Assembly: GCF_050176255.1 (NCBI RefSeq)
Contig: NZ_JBFXIE010000059.1
Direction: 5' to 3' (one strand)
DNA length: 8,545 nucleotides
DNA from: JBFXIE01 sp050176255
GTDB lineage: Bacteria > Pseudomonadota > Gammaproteobacteria > Burkholderiales > Burkholderiaceae_C
A program made the position numbers and the translations under genes. The notes under the pieces were generated by a model. It made no database searches. It saw only the letters and a program-made list of their open reading frames with translations, and had not been told where the DNA came from. Positions 5,973 through 8,545 of the stretch are shown one piece after another; position 1 is the first letter of the stretch; each line of letters opens with the position of its first letter.

Positions 5973-6418
5973 GTGAAGCACGCCAGACCGCCGCTGGTGC
6001 AATCTGGGAAACCAGGCACTGGAGGAACGTCCGGACTGCACAGGGCAGCGTAGCAGCTAACGGCTGTCCACCGTGAGGTGAGGATCAGAGCAACAGAGAC
6101 GAGTCGGAGCACGTACCTGCCACCAGGGGTGTTCTATGGGGTGCCAGCGCAAGCTGGCGACGGCTGGCGCAAGCCAGACGCTCAGGCGCAAGCCTGCAGT
6201 CCCATAGCCACCCGGGGCGCGGGACGCGATCCGGGTGAAACGGGCAATCTCTACGCGCAGCAACACCAAGTAGGCACACGTTGACGGGGCCCCCGGAGTG
6301 TGCGGGTAGGTGGCATCGAGCCGGGTGGGCGACCCCCGGCCCAGAGTAATGGCGGTCACGCCCGCGCCCTTGCAAGAGGGTTCGGGTGCACAGAATCCGG
6401 CTTATCGGCGTGCTTCAC
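5973..6418 (+). ncRNA. rnpB: RNase P RNA, bacterial class A
   Basis: This is the catalytic RNA of RNase P, which with the RnpA protein removes 5' leaders from precursor tRNAs. GTGAAGCACGCC (5973-5984) pairs perfectly with GGCGTGCTTCAC (6407-6418), forming a 12-base-pair P1. The near-invariant 5' block GAGGAACGTCCGGAC is at 6022-6036 and its P4 partner region, CAGAATCCGGCTTATCGG, at 6391-6408. CAGAGCAACAGAGA lies at 6086-6099 and GCAGCAACACCAAGTAGG at 6257-6274; both align with E. coli positions. At about 446 nt it is longer than the E. coli RNA (377 nt). Part of the excess is an arm with three GCAA-capped hairpins at 6134-6207. The L15 motif reads GGC instead of GGU (6243-6245). A T5 run (6420-6424) follows P1. 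The RNA lies between the small membrane protein gene and a convergent pseudouridine-synthase-like gene. Confidence 0.97.
6134..6207 (+). other. Three-hairpin GCAA-tetraloop arm within rnpB (P12 position)
   Basis: An outer stem, CTATGGG (6134-6140) with CCCATAG (6201-6207), encloses three consecutive hairpins, each with a GCAA loop. They are GCCAGC/GCTGGC (6143-6158), CTGGC/GCCAG (6164-6177) and CAGGC/GCCTG (6183-6196). The loops are spaced 19-20 bases apart, suggesting the units arose by duplication. In E. coli this position is a single P12 hairpin, so here it would be a multi-branched junction. Confidence 0.75.
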
Positions 6419-6419
6419 A

Positions 6420-6480
6420 TTTTTGATCAAATCAGCCTCCAGCGCTTGTATGGCAAGCGCTAGCAGCTATCAATTTGATA
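6420..6480. repeat. Comamonadaceae-type intergenic repeat, copy 3, cruciform-capable
   Basis: AGCGCTTG (6441-6448) and CAAGCGCT (6454-6461) form a perfect 8-base-pair stem with the loop TATGG. ATCAAAT (6426-6432) and ATTTGAT (6473-6479) form an outer 7-base-pair stem. The segment 6457-6482 matches copy 2 at 19 of 26 bases, including AGCTATCAA. The element fills the whole gap between the 3' end of rnpB and the stop codon of the convergent gene at 6481. It may act as a bidirectional transcription barrier, but no T-run directly follows the inner stem on either strand. Confidence 0.65.
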
Positions 6481-7263
6481 TTAAAACTTTTCCCACCCCT
6501 GCAGATACCGCCACTGCCCCTCGGGCACCTTGGCCAGCGGCACGCGGCCGATGCGGATGCGCTTGAGGGCCAGCACGCGCAGGCCCACGGCCTCGCACAT
6601 GGCCGGTATTTGCCCGGGGCGGATGCCCTTGAGCGCAAAGCGCAGCCGGGTCTCGTTTTGCCAGCTGACCTTGATGGGCGGCAGCGGGCGGCCGTTGAAG
6701 CTCAGGCCGTGGCACAGCTTTTGCAGCCCGCCCTCGGCGATCTGGCCGGCCACTTCGACGATGCATTCCTGCTCCAGCGTCTCGATGTCTTCGGCCAGCT
6801 TGCGGGCCACGCGCCGGTCCTGGGTATAGACCACCAGCCCGCTGGCTTCGGTGGGCAGCGGGGTGAAGCATTCCAGCTGTTTGAAGTGGCGCAGCAGCAC
6901 GCGCGTGCCGGCGGCGTCTTCGGGCAGGTGTGATTGCGCGCCCAGCAGCGTGACGGCTTGCGGCGCGCCCTGGCTGCGGCTGCCGTGGGGGGCGCTGGCG
7001 GCGCCCATGCCCAGCCCGGCTTCAAAACCCGGCGGCTTGTGCAGCAGCAGGGTGACGGGGGTCAGCTCCATCGGGTTGGCGTCGGGCGCCAGCGCCACGG
7101 TTTGCCCAGGCGCCACGCGGGCGCCGGGCAGTTCGACCACGCGGCCGTCCACCGACACCCAGCCGCCTTCGATGTATTGCTCGGCCGTGGTGCGCGAGCA
7201 GGCAAACTGCTGCGCCACGCGCTTGGCCAGGCGCACGGGCTCGGCGCCGTGCGCATCAGTCAT
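6481..7263 (-). CDS. Pseudouridine synthase-like S4-domain protein (RsuA/RluF-like) lacking the catalytic Asp
   Basis: This 260-residue RNA-binding protein resembles the RsuA/RluB/RluE/RluF family, which isomerises uridines in rRNA or tRNA. An N-terminal S4 RNA-binding domain spans about 11-45 (RLAKRVAQQF, then IEGGWVSVDGRVV at 31-43). The synthase domain begins with LLLHKPPGF (72-80). Family blocks KVSWQNETRLRFALK (198-212), GQIPAMCEAVGLRVLALKRI (217-236) and RIGRVPL (237-243) are present. The active-site block, normally GRLDxxxxGL, reads TPLPTEASGL (134-143), so Pro137 stands where the catalytic Asp should be. Activity is therefore doubtful, although the rest is intact and no frameshift is visible. 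The ATG at 7263 has GGAG (7274-7271) seven bases upstream and overlaps the stop of the upstream Nudix-MBL gene by eight bases, suggesting translational coupling. The target RNA is unknown. Confidence 0.85.
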   Translation of the reverse strand: MTDAHGAEPVRLAKRVAQQFACSRTTAEQYIEGGWVSVDGRVVELPGARVAPGQTVALAPDANPMELTPVTLLLHKPPGFEAGLGMGAASAPHGSRSQGAPQAVTLLGAQSHLPEDAAGTRVLLRHFKQLECFTPLPTEASGLVVYTQDRRVARKLAEDIETLEQECIVEVAGQIAEGGLQKLCHGLSFNGRPLPPIKVSWQNETRLRFALKGIRPGQIPAMCEAVGLRVLALKRIRIGRVPLAKVPEGQWRYLQGWEKF

Positions 7264-8545
7264 TGCCGGGCTCCATCATGCGGATGCGCTCGATGTGCGC
7301 CAGCAGCGAGCGCTGCGCCACGGGCCACAGGCGCTCGGGCACGTCGTCGTAGGCCAGGCGCACCCAGTCGTCCATGCTGCCGCCCGGCCGGGCCTGCAGG
7401 GCGGCCAGCACCTTGGCCTCGCGCGCCAGGCGGTGGGCCTTCAGGCGCGCGATGGCGGCGCGGGCATCGCCCAGCACGTAGCCGTGCGCGGGCGCGATGA
7501 ACTCGGCGCCATGCTCGGCACACAGCGCGTCCAGCCGGTCCAGCGAGTCCAGGTAGTCGGCCATGTTGCCGTCGGGCGGGTCGATGACGGTGGTGCTGCC
7601 GTTCAGGATGTGGTCGCCCGAGAACAGCAGGCCGTCTTCGCGCAGCAGCAGGCACAGGTGGTTGGCCGCGTGGCCGGGCGTGTGGATGACCTGCAGGGTG
7701 TGGGTGATTTTGCCGTCCAGCCCTTGTCCGGTAAGCGTGAGAAGCTCCTGATCTTGTAGCGCCCGGTCGGGAGCGAACTGGCTGTGCGCGCGTGCCGTGG
7801 GTTGTGACGGCAGGCCCAGGATGGGCGGCGCGGCGCGGCCGGCGCGCACGCACATCGCCTGCAGCGGCGCGGCGCCGGGCGAGTGGTCGGGGTGCGAGTG
7901 CGTGCACACGATCATGCGGATGTCGCCCCCTGCGGCGCGCCACAGCTTGTCCAGGTGCTCGGTGTCGGCCGGGCCGGGGTCGATGGCGATGTAGCCCGTG
8001 GCCGGGTCGCCCACCAGGTAGCTGTTGGTGCCCGGGCCAGTCATCACGCCAGGGTTGGGCGCGGTGAGGCGCTGCACGTTCTTGAGCAGCGGCACGGGCG
8101 TTTCGGTCTGCCAGTCCAGCACATGCAGGGCCTGGCCGTCGGGGCAGACCAGTGCCAGCTCGCCATAGGGCGGCTCGTGCTCCATGTGGGGTGTTGGCTT
8201 GCCCTTGACCAGGCCCGCGCGCGGGCTGCTGACCCACAGCGGCTGCTCGTGCGCGACGGCGGCCAGCACCGCGTCCACGTCGGCAAACTGCGCCAGGCGC
8301 TGCAGCGTGCGGATGGTGGGGAAGATCATGAAGAACTGCCCGGCCTCGTGGCGCGCCAGCGCGTCCTGCGGGCGCACCCACACGGGCTCGAACTGCTCGG
8401 ACCCGTCGGCCACGGGCTCCTGGCCTTCGGGCATGCGCGCCACCAAAAAAGGCACGGCAAAGCGCTTGGGCAGGTTGCGGTCGGCCGTCCAGTGGGCCAG
8501 CGGGTACACGCAGTCGGCCGCCAGGCGCAGGCCGCGCGCGGCGCA
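7256..8545 (-). CDS. Nudix / metallo-beta-lactamase / winged-helix fusion hydrolase (5' partial)
   Basis: The 429 visible residues are open to the window edge. Residues 1-100 (CAARGLRLAADC, then AHWTADRNLPKRFAVPFLVA, and the FFMIFPTIRTLQRL block) look like the C-terminal half of a NUDT19-like Nudix domain. The Nudix box would lie outside the window. A linker leads to an MBL domain similar to LACTB2: GPGTNSYLVGD (170-180), the metal motif THSHPDH (215-221), HTPGHAANH (288-296), SGDH (309-312) and PAHG (352-355). These supply the His/Asp metal ligands, so the site looks intact. Residues 370-425 match the winged helix that follows LACTB2-type MBL domains. LACTB2 is an endoribonuclease, but the substrate here is not known; CoA-ester or nucleotide hydrolysis is equally possible. 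A GTG at 8507-8509 could be taken as a start, but the frame and the Nudix similarity continue upstream. The gene heads an operon with the overlapping downstream S4 protein. Confidence 0.87.
   Translation of the reverse strand, partial: CAARGLRLAADCVYPLAHWTADRNLPKRFAVPFLVARMPEGQEPVADGSEQFEPVWVRPQDALARHEAGQFFMIFPTIRTLQRLAQFADVDAVLAAVAHEQPLWVSSPRAGLVKGKPTPHMEHEPPYGELALVCPDGQALHVLDWQTETPVPLLKNVQRLTAPNPGVMTGPGTNSYLVGDPATGYIAIDPGPADTEHLDKLWRAAGGDIRMIVCTHSHPDHSPGAAPLQAMCVRAGRAAPPILGLPSQPTARAHSQFAPDRALQDQELLTLTGQGLDGKITHTLQVIHTPGHAANHLCLLLREDGLLFSGDHILNGSTTVIDPPDGNMADYLDSLDRLDALCAEHGAEFIAPAHGYVLGDARAAIARLKAHRLAREAKVLAALQARPGGSMDDWVRLAYDDVPERLWPVAQRSLLAHIERIRMMEPGND

Noticed and set aside
5508..6041. 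177-codon minus-strand frame covering the region upstream of cysK and part of rnpB
   Set aside because: It runs through the cysK start region, the small membrane protein gene and RNase P RNA, with no recognisable protein features.
6149..6196. CRISPR-like spacing of the GCAA-bearing units
   Set aside because: The units are short self-complementary hairpins of 14-16 bases with no unique spacers, and they lie inside rnpB.
6057..6375. Short open frames on both strands within rnpB
   Set aside because: The interval is explained by the structured RNase P RNA; the translations show no family resemblance.
6407..6424. 3' end of rnpB plus T5 as a local intrinsic terminator
   Set aside because: GGCGTGCTTCAC pairs with the far 5' end of the RNA (P1), not with a local arm. 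The T5 run may assist release, but no adjacent hairpin precedes it.
8507..8509. GTG at 8509 as the true start of the Nudix-MBL protein
   Set aside because: The frame continues to the window edge with Nudix-like residues (RGLRLAADCVYPLAHW), so the gene is treated as truncated at its 5' end by the window.

Overview
The window looks like ordinary chromosomal DNA from a high-GC betaproteobacterium of the order Burkholderiales, most likely family Comamonadaceae (Acidovorax, Comamonas or a relative). The reasons are strong G/C bias at third codon positions, a Bug-type periplasmic binding protein, a class A RNase P RNA, and three copies of an intergenic repeat with a TAGCTATCAA-like core and GCGCTTG/CAAGCGC arms, which I recall from that family. 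The genus is inference.

Left to right: the 3' end of etfA (electron-transfer flavoprotein alpha) is closed by a repeat-derived intrinsic terminator (336-372). Next is a stand-alone Bug/TctC-type solute-binding protein (399-1382, +). It converges on a 601-residue FAD-dependent dehydrogenase of the poorly characterised COG2509 type (1422-3227, -). Upstream of the dehydrogenase, on the same strand, is a probable two-gene unit: cysK (4598-5518, -) followed after 37 bases by a J-domain protein (3406-4560, -). A good intrinsic terminator (3246-3277, -) stands between this pair and the dehydrogenase, 18 bases from the dehydrogenase start codon. It therefore either ends the cysK transcript or acts as a leader attenuator.

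Divergent from cysK, a 56-residue two-helix membrane protein (5760-5930, +) lies directly before the RNase P RNA gene rnpB (5973-6418, +). The rnpB promoter region carries a perfect 12-base tandem duplication. Two features of this rnpB stand out: an arm holding three consecutive GCAA-capped hairpins at the expected P12 position, and a GGC in place of the GGU that in E. coli pairs with the tRNA CCA end.

The right end is a minus-strand operon: a Nudix/metallo-beta-lactamase/winged-helix fusion (7256-8545, 5' end outside the window) overlaps by 8 bases a pseudouridine-synthase-like protein (6481-7263). That protein keeps the S4 domain and the overall fold signature but has Pro where the catalytic Asp of the family should be.

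I see no mobile element, CRISPR array, defence island, tRNA or prophage. Most genes are housekeeping or conserved-unknown. The points worth checking are the rnpB variants, the Asp-less pseudouridine synthase homologue, the terminator in the dehydrogenase leader, the atypical J-domain protein and the repeat family. I found no convincing new multi-gene system.
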